A stretch of DNA of 64,000 nt from Cristatella mucedo (GCA_009760855.2 WPIO01000002.1:15669001-15733000); one strand, 5' to 3'. Counted from the first letter of the stretch, positions 52,001-64,000 are shown. Program-made: numbers and translations. Notes: generated from the letters alone by a model not told the origin.

Positions 52001-55000
52001 GCCGTTTCTATTGAGGACCATGCTTTGTGTCTAAATCTTCGCATCAATACCGCATGCTCCAGTGACTTTACGATAGTTCACTATGCCATTAGTTTTGTGG
52101 TTGTAGATTTCTTTCGGGTAACCAACGCAGTGTCTAATACGCAAGAGACCGTTTCTCTTGCTACTAATCCCGTAGCTCGAACTACTGATGCTGTCTCGCT
52201 AGTGAACGAAACCCTCCATCTATCGCACGATAGATCCTCACTTGCCGTTGTAGCCCTCTTACTTGCAGACGATGGCGACTCCATTGCGGATGGTTCTGTT
52301 TCTCTTTAAAAACGATGCTGTCTCGCCGGCAGCTTCTTTCGTCGTGTTAGCTTCCGATGCTTTGAATCTTCTTGACAATGAAGTGCTTTTGCAAATATTG
52401 CCTCTAATTTTGTGGATGATGCTGTTTATATTAGGAATAATTCCGCGTTTAAAGTATACCCTTTGGGGTCAAGCCGTATGCTCCTGTAACTATACCGCAA
52501 TTGGAGATGCCATTTCTCTTGTCGGAGTAGTTTTCTCTCTTCCATGTGTCTTTAGTGCATAATGTCGCCTCTCTTCCAGCCTGTGCCGTAACTCTAGCTA
52601 CCAATGCCGCCATGCTCACGAACGATACCTTATGTCCAGAGCAGATGCCATCCCACTCACAGTAGATGCTGTCTTTCCTTGCTGACAATGGCTTCCCTCT
52701 TGCGGACAAAGCTGTCTCTCTAAAAAAACGATGCTATATTGCAAGCAGCTTGTTTCTTTGCTCGAGCTGCCCATGCCGTGTCTCCTGCGGAATATGAGGT
52801 CTCTCTTGTGGATAATGCTTGTTCTATAGCGAATGAAGCCGTGTTTATTGCGAATAATTCTGTGTCTAAACGATACTTTCAGTGATGATGCAGCATGGTT
52901 CTGAGACTCATTCGCAGTTGGCAATGCCATTTATTTTGTGGTTGTCGCTTTCCCGCTTGCAAACGATGCTGTCTCTCTAGCCTGCGACGCTGCCTGTTTT
53001 GGAGCTGATGCCGTAGCTCAAGCTAACGATGCCGCCTTCTTTGCGAATGACACCCCTAGTCAAGCGCACGATGCTGTCTTCCTTGCGATGTAGTGGTTGC
53101 TCTTGCGGACGATGGCATCTCACTTGGGGACGATGCTGTGTCCCTTGAAAAACGATACTGTCTCGTTTGCAGCGTGTTTTGACGTTGTATATGGCGAGGC
53201 CGTGTCTCTTGCAGAGTATACGGTCTTTCTGGCGGATGATGCCTGTTCTATCTCTGAGGTAGCCGTTTCCATTTCGGACCTTGCTACGTCTAAAGTATAT
53301 CATTCGCGTAAATGATGCATGCTCCAGTAACTCAGCGGCATTTCACAATGCCATTTGGTTTGTGGTTGTTGCTTTGTCTCAGGCAGCCGACGCCGTGTCA
53401 AAACTACATATGCCGTCTCTTTTGCAACTGAAGCCGTAGCTCGAGCTAGTGAAGCTGTCTTGCTTGAGTACGACACCCTGTGTGTTGCTCACGATGACAT
53501 CTCACTTGCCGTTGTAGCCCTCTTTCTTGCTCACAGGGCCGTCTCCCTTGGCGACAATACTGTCTCTCTTTACGAACGATGCTGTCTCGCTCCGACATAT
53601 TTCCGTTGCTCTAGCTGCCGATGCTCTGACTCTTGTTGACACGGAGGTGAATTTTGCGGATGATGCCTGTTCTATAGCGAACGAAGTGGTTTCTATTGCG
53701 GATGATGCTGTGTCTGATATATACCCTTCCTGACACAGGCTGATGGTCCTGCGACTCTTTCGCAGTTTGCCAGGTGATTTCTCTTGTGGTTGTAGCTTTT
53801 CCCTCTTGCAAATGGTGTGGCCTCTCAAGCGTGCGACGCTTCCTCTTCTTCAGCTGATGCAGCAGCTCAAGCTACCTATGCCACCTTGTATTCGAACGAT
53901 GCCCTTTGTGTAGCTCACGATGCCGTCTCACTTGCGGTTGTAGCGGTCGGTCTTGCGGACGATGGTCTCTCCTTTGCGAACGATTCTGTATCTCTCAAAA
54001 AACGATGCTGTCTCGTTTTCAGCTTGTTTCCTCGTTGTAGTTGCTGCGGCCGAGGCCGGGCCTCTTACGGAATATAAGGTGTCTCTTTCGGATGATGCCT
54101 GTTCCATTACGGACGGAGATGTTTTTATTTCAGATTATGCTGCGTCAAAGTATACCCTATTTGTCAATGCCTCAAAGCCAGGGACGCTATCACGATTCAC
54201 CATGCCATTTCCTTCGAAAATGTAGCTATCTTTTTTGCAAACGATGCCGTCTCTTACGCGTGTAACGCTGCCTCTCTTGCAGCTGATGCCGTCGCACTAG
54301 CTACCAATGCCGGGTTGCCTTCTAACGACACCCTGTGTGTTGCCCACGATGCCTTCTAACTGGCGGTTGCAGCCGTCTTCCTTGCGCACAGAGGCGTGTC
54401 GTTGCAAAAAATGCAGTCTCTTTTAACGATCGATGCTGTCTCGGTTGCATTTTATGTCACTCTAGCTGTCGATGCCTTGTCATTTTCCGACGGTAAGTTC
54501 TCTATAGAGGGTAATGCCAGTTCTGCTGCCGTCGAAGCCGTTTCTATTGAGGACCATGCTTCATCGTAGCTATACTCCTTCGCGTCAATGCCGCATGCTC
54601 TGGTGACTCTACGGGAGTTCACCATGCCATTTGTTTCTTGGTTGTAGCTGTCTCTAAGGCAACCAACACAGCCCACGTCTAAAGGGCATGATGCCTTCTC
54701 TCTTGCAACTGATGCCAGAGCCCAAGATACTTATGCAATCTTGCTTGCGAACGACACCCTGTGTCCGGCTCATCTCACGATTTCACTTGATGTTGTAGCC
54801 CTTTCTATTGCGGACGATGGCGTCTCCATTGGTGACAATGCTGTCACTCTTCATGAATGATGCTGCATCACTTGCAGCTCCTTCCGTCGTGCTAGCTGCC
54901 GATGCGTTGACTCTTGCTCACAATGAGGTGTCCTTTGGGGATGATGATTGTTTTATTGCGGACAAAGCAGTTTCTATCGCGGAAGATGCTGTGTCTGATA

Positions 55001-56507
55001 TATACGCTCGGTGTCAATGCAGCATGCTCCGCCGGTTACTCTACTACTATTCACCATGAAAATTTCTTTCGGTTGTTGTTTGTCTCTTGTAAACGACGCC
55101 CTGTCTTAAACGCATAAAGCGGCCGCTCTTTCAGCTGATGCCATAAGTTACCGATGCCGTCATGCTTGTGAACAATAACCCGTGTCTATCGGTAGATGCC
55201 GCTTTTGCGGTCGTAGCCGTCACTCTTGCGAACGATTACGTCCCTCTACGAGACAGTGCTGTCACGGTTGTGGTTAAGGCCGTCTCTCTTGTGGACGAGT
55301 GGCGTCTCGCTTGTGAATGATGCTGTCTCACTAAGAACAATGCTGTGTCGCTTGCAGCTTGTTCGATCGCTCTAGTTTTCAATACCGCGCCTCTTGCGGA
55401 TAATGGTGTCTTACTCATTATTCATACCCGATCTGTTACGGATGATGCCGTCTTTTTGAGGATGGTGCTCTGTCTAAACCATACCTGGCGTGTCGATACA
55501 GCATTGTCCAGTGACTCATTTTCATGCATATTCCAGTGCCATTACTCTTGCTTTATAACTTAATGTCTTCCAATCAAAACCGTATCTAAAGCGCACGACG
55601 ACATCTCTTTAGAAGTTACTGAAGTAGCGGTAGCAACTAAAGCTGTTATGCTCGCGAACGAGCCTGTGCTGGAAGGAGTTTCTGTAGTGGTTGTAGCCCA
55701 TCACTGTCATTAATGATTCTGGCCCTCTAGAAGACATTGCCATCTTGCTTGCAATTGTTGCCGTTTATCTTGTGGACGAAGGCATCCCACTTGCTGACGA
55801 AGCTGTCTCTCAAAACAAAAACTATGGTGTCTCGCTATCAGCTCATTTCTTTGCTCAAGCTACCCATGCCCTCTCCTGGGAAACATGAGGTCTCTGATGC
55901 AGGTGATGCTTGCTCTATTGCGAACGAATCCATTTATATTGCGAACGATACTGTGTCTGAACTATACCTTTCGTGATAATGCCGCTCAGTATTGGGACTC
56001 TGCCGCAGTTCGCCATGCCATTCCTCATGCGGTTGCGGCGTTTTCTCTTGCAAACGACGCCGTGTCTTAAGCGAACGATGCTTCCTCTCTTGCAGTTAAT
56101 GCTGCAGGGCAAGCAACCCATGCCGTTAATTTTGGTAAGGACACCCTGTGTCTAGCGCACGATGCCGTCTCACTTGCGGCTGTAGTGGTCTGTCTTTCGG
56201 ACCGTGGCCTCTCCCTGGTTGACCTTGCTTTGTCTCTTAACCAACAATACTGTTTCGCTAAAAGCTTGATTGCCCACGCCGTGTCTCCTGCGGAATATGA
56301 GATCTCTCTTGCGGATGATGATTGTTCTATTGCGAACGAAGCCGTTTCTTTTGCGGTTGTAGCTTTCTGTTTTGAAAATGATGCCATCCCTCCAGCGTGC
56401 GAGGCTGCCTCTCTTGCAGCTAATACCGTAGCACTAGCGACTGATGCCGTGTCGCTTTCGAACAACACCTTTTTTCGTAGCACACGATGCCGTCTAACTT
56501 GTGGTTA
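49056..56507. repeat. 21-bp/420-bp hierarchical satellite, main block
   Basis: The basic unit is a degenerate 21-mer close to gatgccgtctctcttgcggac (DAVSLAD in one frame; variants DAVAQAT, DAALFAN, NTLCLAH, VVVFLAD). About 20 distinct 21-mers form a monomer. A non-21-mer landmark, tatacccttcgtgtcaatgc, recurs at about 49114, 49503, 49930, 50350, 50837, 51203, 51610, 52036, 52455, 52872, 53296, 53719, 54151, 54571, 55000, 55480 and 55963. Spacing is mostly 407-432, with some at 366-389 and 480-487. Each monomer contains frame-changing steps and stops, so no long protein is encoded. Confidence 0.93.
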
Positions 56508-57665
56508 TAATAATAATAATAATATTGCACTTGATAAAGCGCCCTCAGAGAACTTAATCTCTTTCTAGGCGCTTTACATTTGCTGCAAAGTGATACGCAA
56601 TAGAATAGTAAGTAAAATCATGCTTGAAAAACAAACAAAATGAATAACATGGTTAGGGGTTACATGCACTGGGTCAGCATGCAAATGTGGTTAGTGGCAG
56701 CATGAACAGTGTCAGCACGCATAAGCACATCGAGGACGAATCACAAGGACCCACTAAATGCTGTCCTAAATAGGTATGTTTTTAAGTTTCTTTTAAATGT
56801 GGTCAGGTCAGGGGATGTTCTGATGCAGGTCGGGAGGGAGTTCCAGGCTGTAGGAGCATACGAGCTAAATGCACGGTCTCCAAAGGATTTAAGGTTTGTA
56901 CGAGGTATTTCTAGACTGTTGGATTCCGAAAAGCGAGTGGTACGATGCTTTGCCTGATGGGGTAGTATCTCTGAAAGATAGGCTGGAGCCATAGAATGAA
57001 GAGACCTAAAAGTGAGCGACAAAACCTTGAAGTCAATCCGTTGCTTCACTGGTAACCAGTTCAGGTCGGCGAGAAGTGGAGTAATGTGGCAACTGCGACG
57101 CTCACGACAGACAAGCCCAGCTGCAGAGTTTTGCACCAGCTGCAATCGCCTGATCGCACATGCTGGTAGGCCAGTAAGCAGTGAGTTGCAGAAGTCGAGA
57201 CGAGATGTCACGAATGCATGGACCAACTTGGACGTGGTATCCTTATCTAAACAAGCCCTAATTTTAGCAATGTTATGAAGCTGAAAATAGGCTGATTTGA
57301 CTGTGGAGCTGATGTGGTCGTCTAACGAGAGGTCGCTTTGGAATATGACACCTAGATTTCGAGCTGATGCAACTGGAGATATGCTGGCAGAGCCAATTTT
57401 GAAAGTCAGCCTTTCCAATTTCTGAATAACACTAGGTTTGCCCATAACTAGTAAGTTAGTTTTATCATCGTTTAGTTTTAGAAAATTTGCTGCCATCCAT
57501 GTGCGGATGTCATCAATGCATGCAGCAAGTGAGTTGAGAGAATTTGAGGTGTTCGAAGGCTGGGAGGGATCAAAGCAAAGGTACAACTGAGTGTCATCCG
57601 CATAGAAGTGAAAGCCTAGATTGTGCTTGGCAATCAAATCAGCGAGAGGGAGAGTTTTGCACCAA
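56508..57665 (-). mobile_element. family A LINE, 5'-truncated, inserted in the satellite
   Basis: It carries RT from [14 protein letters not shown] and [12 protein letters not shown] (intact motif C) through the C-terminal domain to the stop at 56741, then the 3' hairpin and (att)n tail at 56508-56530. The frame runs on into satellite sequence at the right end (to 57787), which is a junction artefact. Satellite text resumes as tggttgtagccgtctccctt. It is almost identical to the copy at 7840-9398. Confidence 0.94.
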
Positions 57666-60620
57666 ATGCTGGTTGTAGCCGTCTCCCTTTCGTGTTTGGT
57701 TGTAGCCGTCTCCCTTTCGGACAAAGGTGTGTCCTTACGGACGGACGATGCCGTCTCTCTTAACGGTCGATTGTGTCTAGTTTGCATTTTTCTTCGTCGC
57801 TTTAACTGCCAATACCTTGACCTTAGCGGATGGTAATGTCTCTGGTGCGGGTAACGCCAGTTCTACGGCGGACGAAGCCGTTTCTATTGCTGACCATGCT
57901 TTGGCCTAACTAAACCTTTTTACACTGCGCATCACTGCTGCATGCTCCAGTGACTCTAAGGCAGCTCACAGTGCCATTTTTTCTCAGGCAACCAACGCCG
58001 TGTCTAAAGCACAAGAAGCCGTATCTCTTGCAAGTGATGCCGTAGCTCGAGCTAATGGCGCTGCCTTGCTTGCCTAAGACACCCTGTATCCAAAGCACGA
58101 TATTATCTCACTTGCCGTTGATGCCCTCTCTCTGGAAGAAGATAGCGTCTCCCGTGGGGATAATGCTGTCTCTCCATACGGACGATGCTGTCACGCGTGC
58201 AGCTCCTTCCGTCGCGAGAGCTGTTGTTGCTTTCATATTTGTTGACAATAAGGTATCGTTTGCGGATGATTATTCTATTGCGGACGATGCCGTTTTTTGC
58301 TGATGCTGCCGTGTCTGAAGTGTACCCTTCGTGTCAATGGTGCGTACTCCAGTGACTATAACATTTTTTGAGATTCCATTACTCTTGCAGTTGTAACTTT
58401 CTCTCTTGCAAACGACGCTGTGCCTTTAGAGTATAATGCTGCCTCTCTTTCAGCTAATGCCGTAACGGAAGCTACCCATGCAGTCATGTTTGCGAAGGAT
58501 ACCCTGTGTCTAGCGAACGATGCCGTCTCGCTAGCGGTAGATGCCGTCTTCCTCGCAGACAATGACGTCTCCCTTGCCGACGATGTTGTTCTTCTAAAAA
58601 AGATGCTGTCTCGCTAGAACCTAGTTTCTTTGCTTTAGCTGCGCATGCAGTGTCTCCGGCGGAATATGAGGTTTATTTCGACGATGCTACCTGTTTTATT
58701 ACGGACCAAGCCGTTTCTACTGGCGATGATGCTTCATATAAAGTATACCTAGGTGTCAATACTGCAACTCCAGTTACTCTACCGCGATTTACTATGCCGT
58801 TTCTTTCGAAAATGTAGCTTTCCCTTTTACAAACGATGCCGTCTTTCAAGCGTGCAACGCTGCCTCTCTTGCCTCTGAGGCTATAGTACTACCTACCGAT
58901 GCTGTGACGCTTTCGAACGACACCGTGTGAGTATCCCACGATGCCGTCTAACAGGAGATTGTAGCCATCTCCCCTGTCGACAAAGGTGTGTTGTTGCGGA
59001 CGATCCCGTCTCTCTTAACGATGGATGCCTTCTAGTTAGTATTTGTTTCGTCTGTCTAGCTGCGATCCCTTGTCGTTTCCGGATAGTAATGTCTCTAAAA
59101 CGGGCTTTTTTGCCAGTTCCACGGCCGACGAAACCGTTTTCATTGCGGACTATGCTTTGTCTTAACTATAGACTTCTCTTACGGTTGAAGCTTATCTTTT
59201 TCATACAACGCTGTGTCCTTAGTGCGTAATGCCGCCTCTCTTGCAACTAATGCCGTAACTATTGCTACCGATGGCGTAATGGTTGCGAACCTCGTGTCTA
59301 TCGGAATATGTCGCTTGTTTTCCGAATGTAGCCGTCATTCTTGCGAATGATTCCGTCTCTCTACAGGACAATACTATCTCAAATGCTGTTAAAGCCGACT
59401 CTCTTATGCAGGATGGCGTCTCACGAACGAATGATTCAGCCGCTTTTGCTGCTAATGCCGTGGGGCAAGATGAAGATGCCGTCTTGTTTGCCAAGGATAC
59501 CATGTGTCTACTGCATGATTCCGCTTTATTTGCAATAGAATCCGTTGTTTTTACGGACCATGGCGTCTCACTTTCGGACGATGCTGTCCTTCGAAAAAAT
59601 TGACGCTGCCTCGCTTAGTACCTTGTTTCTATGTTCTAGCTTGTCATTCCATGTCCACTGCCGAATGTGAGATCTCTTTTAAAGATGATGTCTGTTATAA
59701 TGCGAACGAAGCTGTTTCTATAGCAAATAAAGCTGCGTCTGAACTACCATGACATTGCATGGTTTGGCGACTCTTCAGCAGTTCGCCATGCCACTGCTCT
59801 TACAGTTGTAGCTTTCGGTTCACATACGACGCAGTTTTAAAGCTCTCGATGCTGCGTCTCTTGCAGCTACTGCCGTAGCCCAAGGTACGCAAGCCGTCTT
59901 TTTTGTGAATGCTACCTGTGTGTAGCGCACGATGCCGTCTCTCTTGCGGTCTTAACGGTCTTTCTTGAGGAGGATTGCCTTTCACTTGTGGATGATGCTG
60001 TGGCTCTTAATCAACGATACTGTCTCGTTTCCATCTTGTTTCATCTCTTTAGGTGTCGTTTCAATTGCTGATATCACCATTTCTTAGGTATACTCTTCGT
60101 GTCAATTTCGCATGTTCAAGTCACCATACTAAAAATCGCCATAGCATTTTGCTTACGTTTGTAGCTTTCTCTTTTGCATATAACGAAGTGTCTTTTGTGC
60201 ATATTGCCGCCTCTCTTACAGCTGATGCCGTAACTCTAGCTACAGATGCCGTCATGCTTGCAAAATGATACCCTGTGTCTTTAGTAAGATGCCACCTCTT
60301 TTGCGGTTGTAGCCGTCCTTCTCGTTAACGATTCCGTCCGTCTACAAAACAATACTGCCTCGTTTGCGGTTGATGCCATCTCTCTTGTGGACGATGGCTT
60401 TTCCCTGGCGATGGCTCCTCTCTTGCGTACTTACCTTTTCCACTTGCATACGATGTTGTGTGTTAAGCCCCCAATGCTGCCTCTCTTTCAGCTGATGCCA
60501 TCGTAACTCTAGATACCAAAGCCGTCATGCTTGCGAGCGACACCGTTTGTGTCGTTTGGAAGATACCGCCTCTTTTGTGGTTGTATCCCTCACTCTTGTG
60601 ATCGATTCCGTCCCTCGATC
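57666..60620. repeat. 21-bp/420-bp hierarchical satellite, right block
   Basis: Same array after the LINE; landmarks at about 57911, 58321, 58744, 59167, 59750 and 60089. Spacing becomes irregular (583, then 340) towards the right edge, as expected at the decaying end of an array. Confidence 0.9.
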
Positions 60621-61085
60621 GCCGGCAAACAGCCCGCCCTCCTCGCTTGCTTTCAGAGAAAAACTAGTCCAACGGCGTCGAAGCTCGGAGCCGGACAGAA
60701 GACCAAAAAGACACAAAAGACCCAGAGCGAGCGTCGCTCGACTCTTAAATACTTGGCTGAGACAATGGGGCAAGAGCTTAGTGGCATTGGGCCCGACACC
60801 CCGGCCCATTACGGCAAGGAATTAATACCGTCAGTAGGCCACTAGAAGGGCACCTCTGTCCAGCTTAAACGGCGAATGTGTTCCAGAGGATTCTTTCTTG
60901 GACCGAGAGAAGGCGGAGGTTGACAGGCAAGCCAAAATCAATCAGCAGCTTCCGCGGGTATCGGACCAATTCTAAAGGCTGAATCGCCACCGCTGGTCAG
61001 AGAGCTTCCTGGCTTGCTCTTAAGCTCTTGCTCTCTAACCGCACTGACGCTCCTCTCTGGCTCACGGCTCCAGGACGAAGGAGTT
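60621..61085. other. unique spacer between two satellites
   Basis: The sequence is GC-richer and non-repetitive, with overlapping open frames on both strands. The plus frame at 60531-60845 includes GQKTKKTQKTQSERRSTLKY, and none is recognised. It could be the remains of a mobile element or ordinary intergenic sequence. Confidence 0.4.
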
Positions 61086-64000
61086 CTAGACCGCCTCCGA
61101 ACCGCTCTTGTTCGCGCTAAAATTTAGCCAAGGCCAGCAAAGTGCTACAATAGGCCTAAAGCAAGACGTGGCACTCTGCTGCGACTTGCTTAAGCTTCCG
61201 TGTGCTTTCGAATGCTTCGTCGAGGTGCCACTAGTTGTCTCGATGTATCTAAACGTGCCGCGAACTAATGCAAGTGGAAACATTGAATTGCAATAGGATT
61301 TAATCTTCGGTGTGTTTTCGCTTGTTGCGTGGAGCTGCCTCTAGTCCTCTTTCAAAATCAGCTGCCACCTGACCCGGGTTTCCCTTAACTGCTGGGAGCT
61401 ACCACAAGCTGCTGTCTGCAGCCGCAAAATGCAGGAATCTGCTGCGACCTACGACAAGCTCCTACGAGCTGACTCTAGTGGTTCCGATATACTGAGATCT
61501 GCTGCGAACTGATGCTAGTTAAGCTAAACATTTGCGCCAGTCCTCAAGAAAGTTGCAGAGCTCAGTCACCAGCTACGGCAAGCTTTGACGAGCTGCCATG
61601 AGTTTACGCGATGTACCGAGATCTGCCGCAGAACTGATGTGAGTTGAGATAACCAGCTGCGAAAGGCCACAAACAAGTTGCAAAGCTGTGCTGCAAGCTA
61701 CGGCAGCTTCAACGAGGTTAACCTAGTTGTCTCGATGCTTCGAGTTGTGCAGTGAATATATGCGAATTAAGAAGATTGATTGCGATAAACTTCAAGCTTC
61801 AATATGCTTCAGCATACTGCTTCGAGCGGCCACGAGTTTTCTTGATCTTCGAAAATCTGTTGCCAGCGAACGAGGGATGCCGTAATCTGCTGCGAGCTAC
61901 AGCAAGCTTCGACGAGCTGCCACGAGTTGTCTCGATGAACCGAGATCTGCCGCGAACTTATGCGAGTGGCGAAGATCAGTTGCGAGAGGCCAAAAGCAAG
62001 TCACAGTGCCCTGCAGCGAGATACTGCAAGGTTTGAAGAGCTACCACGAGATGGCTCGATGCACCGAAATCTACCGCAAGCTGATGCGAGTGGAGACAAT
62101 CAGTGGCGAGAGGCCTAAACCGACATGCAGCACTCTGTTGCGAGTTTTGGCGAGTTCAACGAGCTAACTCGAGTCGTCTTGATATTCTGACACATATGGA
62201 TAACACATGCTAAATAAATTATTCAGTTGCCACAGCCCTCAAGACAGTTGCAGCTCAGTGCTGCGAGCAACGACAAGCTTTGACGAACAGCCAGCGGTTG
62301 TCTCGACTTACCGAGATCTGCCGCAAACTGACGGAAGTTCAGATAATCAGTTGCGATCGGCCTCAAGCAAGTTGCAGCGTAGTGCTGCGAGCTACAGCAA
62401 GCTTTGACGAGCTGCCACGAGTTGTCTCGATAGACCGAAACCTGCAGTAAACTTATGGGAGTTGAGACAATCAATTGCGATAGGCTTCAAGCAAGTCGCA
62501 GCGCTCTGCGGTGAACTACAGCAAGGATTGAAGAGCTACGACGAATTGTCTCGATGTACCTCAATCTGTCGCGAACTACTACCAGTGGAGACAATCAGTT
62601 GTGAAAGGCCCAAAGCAAGACGCAACATTCTTCACCGAGATACGGCAAGCTCCGACGAGCTGACACAAGCCGTCTCGCTATAACGAGACCCATGGCAAAG
62701 TAATGCTAAATGAGATAATACGTTTCGACAGCCCTCAAGAGTGTTAGTGCTCAGTGCTGCCACCTACGGCAAGGTTTGACAAGCCGCCATCGGTCGTCTC
62801 GATGTACAGATATTTGCCGCGAACTGACGCTAGTTGAGACAACCAGTTGCAATAGGCCTCAAGCAAGTTGTAAAGCTCTGCTGTTACCTACAGCAAGCTT
62901 TGACGAGCGGCCACGAGTTGTCTCGTTTAACCGAGACCTGCCGCGACCTGATGCATGTTTAAACAAAGTGTTTCAAGAGGCCTATAGCAAGTCGCAGCGC
63001 TCTGCTTTGAGCTACGGCGAGTTCCAACAAGCTTAATCAAGTGTTTGTAAGGGTTCGAGATCTGCAAGGAAGTCAATTGAGTAGAAATAATCAGTTGCAT
63101 AAGGCCTCAAGTTAGTTGCAACGCTCGCTGTTAGCTACGCAAGCTTTGACGAGCTGCCAGGAGTTTTCTCGTTGTACCGAGATCTGCCGCGAACTGATGC
63201 GTGTGTAGAAAAACACAGGCGAGAGGCTTTAAGTAAGTGGCAGTGCTCGGCGGCAAGCTACTGCAAGGTTTGACGAGCTACCGAGAGTTGGCTCTATGCA
63301 CCGAAATTTGCCGCGAACTGATGTGAGTTGAGATAATCAGATGCAGTAGGCCTTAAGCAAGTTTTGGGCTCTCCTACGAACTACGGCAAGCTTCGACGCG
63401 CTACCAAGAGTTGCCTCGACGTACCGAGATCTGACGTGAACAGATGCGAGTTTAAATAATCAGTTGATAAAGCCCAATAGCAAGTCGCAGCGCTCGCCTG
63501 CAAGCTAATGCGAGCTCCGACAAGCTTACTCAAGGCGTTTTGATAGAATCAAATCTGCCAAGAACTGATGCGATTTAAGATAATCAGCTGCGCTAGGCCT
63601 CAAGCAAGTTACAGCGCTCTGCTGAAAGCTACGACAACCTGCAAGGAGCCTAATCGAGTTGTCTTGACGTTTTAACATCTGCCGTGGGCTAATGCGAGTT
63701 AGGATAATCAATCGCGATCGGTCTCAAGCAAGATTCGTATTCTGCTGTGAACGAGGGAGAGCTTTGACGAGCTACCAGTGGTGTTCTCGACTGAACGAGA
63801 TCTACCGCGAACTGACTCATGTCGAGACAGACAGTTGCGAGAGGCCTTAAGCAAGTCGCCGCTCTCTGCTGAGAGCTACAGCAAGCTTTGACGTGGTGGT
63901 ACGAGTTGCCTTGATGTACCGAGATGTGCCGCGAACTAATGCGAGTTAAGACGATCAGTCGCGTTAGACCAAAAGCAAAATGCAGCACTCGTCTGCTTGC
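61086..64000. repeat. ~124-bp tandem satellite array, continuing past the window
   Basis: The unit contains gctacagcaagctttgacga, gctgccacgagttgtctcga, gaccgagatctgccgcgaac and cagttgcgataggcctcaag. Homologous positions measured at about 61909, 62032, 62155 and 62280 give spacing of 123-125. Copies differ by perhaps a fifth of positions, with some shorter or irregular units (for example near 61870). About 23 units are visible. It is unrelated in sequence to the 21-bp satellite. Confidence 0.92.

Noticed and set aside
49056-56507. Many ORFs of 60-170 codons in the 21-bp satellite as genes
   Set aside because: They occur on both strands, start and end at satellite frame steps, and repeat the same heptad. 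They are explained by the 21-bp period.
45690-60620. CRISPR-like array of short repeats
   Set aside because: There are no identical repeats with unique spacers and no cas genes. The context is eukaryotic and the repeats are contiguous 21-mers.
60531-60845. Basic 104-codon ORF as a gene
   Set aside because: Its first part lies in the satellite and the rest has no recognised motif or start context. It is kept only as part of the spacer description.

Overview
The window is eukaryotic, and most likely from an invertebrate animal. It carries one recognisable host gene with many introns that have conventional GT-AG boundaries. Everything else is non-LTR retrotransposons, tRNA-derived SINEs, DNA-transposon relics, microsatellites and complex satellite arrays. 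There are no operons, ribosome-binding sites or other prokaryotic features. The species cannot be named from this sequence alone.

Region 1 (1-38 kb). The plus strand carries the orthologue of ANAPC5, the TPR-repeat subunit 5 of the anaphase-promoting complex/cyclosome. Fourteen exons were placed between 889 and 37771 by residue similarity to vertebrate ANAPC5 and by intron phase; thirteen have well supported borders. The N-terminal exons lie upstream of the window, and the 5' border of the second visible exon is unresolved. One 6.5-kb intron appears to use a GC-AG splice pair. The introns are loaded with degenerate L2/CR1-clade LINE copies (family A), a second LINE family (family B), two tRNA-derived SINE families, a Tc1/mariner relic and a pogo-like non-autonomous element. 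Several of these are nested. One SINE family carries a copy of the LINE 3' tail, including its inner hairpin, which suggests a LINE/SINE partnership.

Region 2 (39.2-45.7 kb). A visibly AT-rich island holds decayed reading frames on both strands. They include phage-tail-fibre-like repeat motifs and an AP2-like DNA-binding motif, so the island resembles an old insertion of a virus or large mobile element. A GC-rich insert of about 0.7 kb with a TATA-like motif, possibly a solo LTR, interrupts it.

Region 3 (45.7-60.6 kb). A hierarchical satellite is built from 21-bp subunits (consensus translation DAVSLAD) organised into monomers of about 420 bp (20 x 21). Two family A LINE copies, very similar to each other and to the 8-9.4 kb copy, are inserted into it. 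One of them is the most complete copy in the window, with endonuclease plus reverse transcriptase.

Region 4 (60.6-64 kb). A unique spacer of about 470 bp is followed by an unrelated satellite with a period of about 124 bp that runs off the end of the window.

The only gene likely to be functional is ANAPC5. The reverse-transcriptase frames and transposase are broken, and the satellite frames are interpreted as non-coding.
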